Assembly (NCBI RefSeq): GCF_031202265.1 | Contig: NZ_CP100604.1 | Location: 8,104,501-8,168,500 of the forward strand | DNA: 64,000 nt | Origin: Bradyrhizobium sp. Ash2021 | GTDB taxonomy: Bacteria; Pseudomonadota; Alphaproteobacteria; Rhizobiales; Xanthobacteraceae | Direction of reading: 5' to 3' | In this document: in pieces, positions 64,000 through 64,000 of the stretch | How positions within the stretch are numbered: the first letter of the stretch is position 1 | Layout of the letters: each line of letters starts with the position of its first letter | The notes under the pieces: generated by a model | The model's database searches: none | What the model saw: only the letters and a program-made list of their open reading frames with translations | Told to the model about the DNA's origin: nothing | Program-made: the position numbers and the translations under genes

Positions 64000-64000
64000 T

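Overview
The window looks like chromosome of a Bradyrhizobium-type alphaproteobacterium (Nitrobacteraceae). The evidence is GC-rich codon use with strong G/C third positions, carA and carB as two separate genes, orthologues of small proteins I associate with this group (CxxCxGxG mini-protein, PilZ, short cysteine-rich secreted proteins), and dispersed palindromic repeats of the kind seen in these genomes. The genus is an inference.

Left backbone (about 1-28.6 kb). This holds a Rieske/FAD oxidoreductase cut by the window edge, a frameshifted Old Yellow Enzyme gene, yqeY, an alpha/beta hydrolase and carA. An enolase-superfamily/cupin pair, a split YeeE/YedE transporter pair and a DUF1254 exported protein follow. 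From 10 to 15 kb there are mostly very small genes and decayed fragments, including two separate remnants of an SOS-response-associated peptidase. Then come Dps, a methyltransferase, a five-copy 15-bp tandem repeat, a tRNA-like element and a terminator hairpin just upstream of carB. greA, doxX, lrp, trxB, a LysR regulator, a dapA-like aldolase behind a hairpin/terminator leader, two tiny membrane proteins and an orphan ParA complete the region.

Mobile region (about 28.6-54.9 kb). Gene density is lower, codon use is less GC-biased, and most genes are phage or island types. A 3' fragment of tRNA-His(GTG) lies at 32800-32847 between two divergent tyrosine integrases. A diverged copy of the same junction, with the start of a related integrase, recurs in direct orientation at 49.37-49.6 kb, so 32.8-49.4 kb looks like one island in a tandem array at tRNA-His. 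Its cargo is a large SF2 helicase, two serine recombinases, a HEPN-like protein, a GT39-like membrane glycosyltransferase, and a defence block: Vsr nuclease, NotI-like restriction enzyme, C5 cytosine methyltransferase, and an OLD-family ATPase/TOPRIM nuclease overlapping a small WYL-domain protein. From 49.6 to 54.9 kb there is an FkbM methyltransferase, IS256-family debris, small hypothetical genes and a DUF429 remnant, ending at a 3' fragment of tRNA-Val(GAC). A truncated metallophosphoesterase fused to a truncated AlpA gene at about 30.3 kb marks the left junction of phage-type DNA.

Right backbone (about 55-64 kb). This holds a DUF3302/HlyD pair like YiaW/YiaV, an RND-pump fragment, and an EmrB-EmrA-MarR drug efflux operon in which emrA and marR each carry an apparent one-base homopolymer deletion. 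It also has a decayed TetR gene, a NYN-domain protein and two paralogous cysteine-rich exported proteins. The best candidates for a little-described system are the OLD-WYL pair with its NotI-type neighbours and the structured leader upstream of carB.
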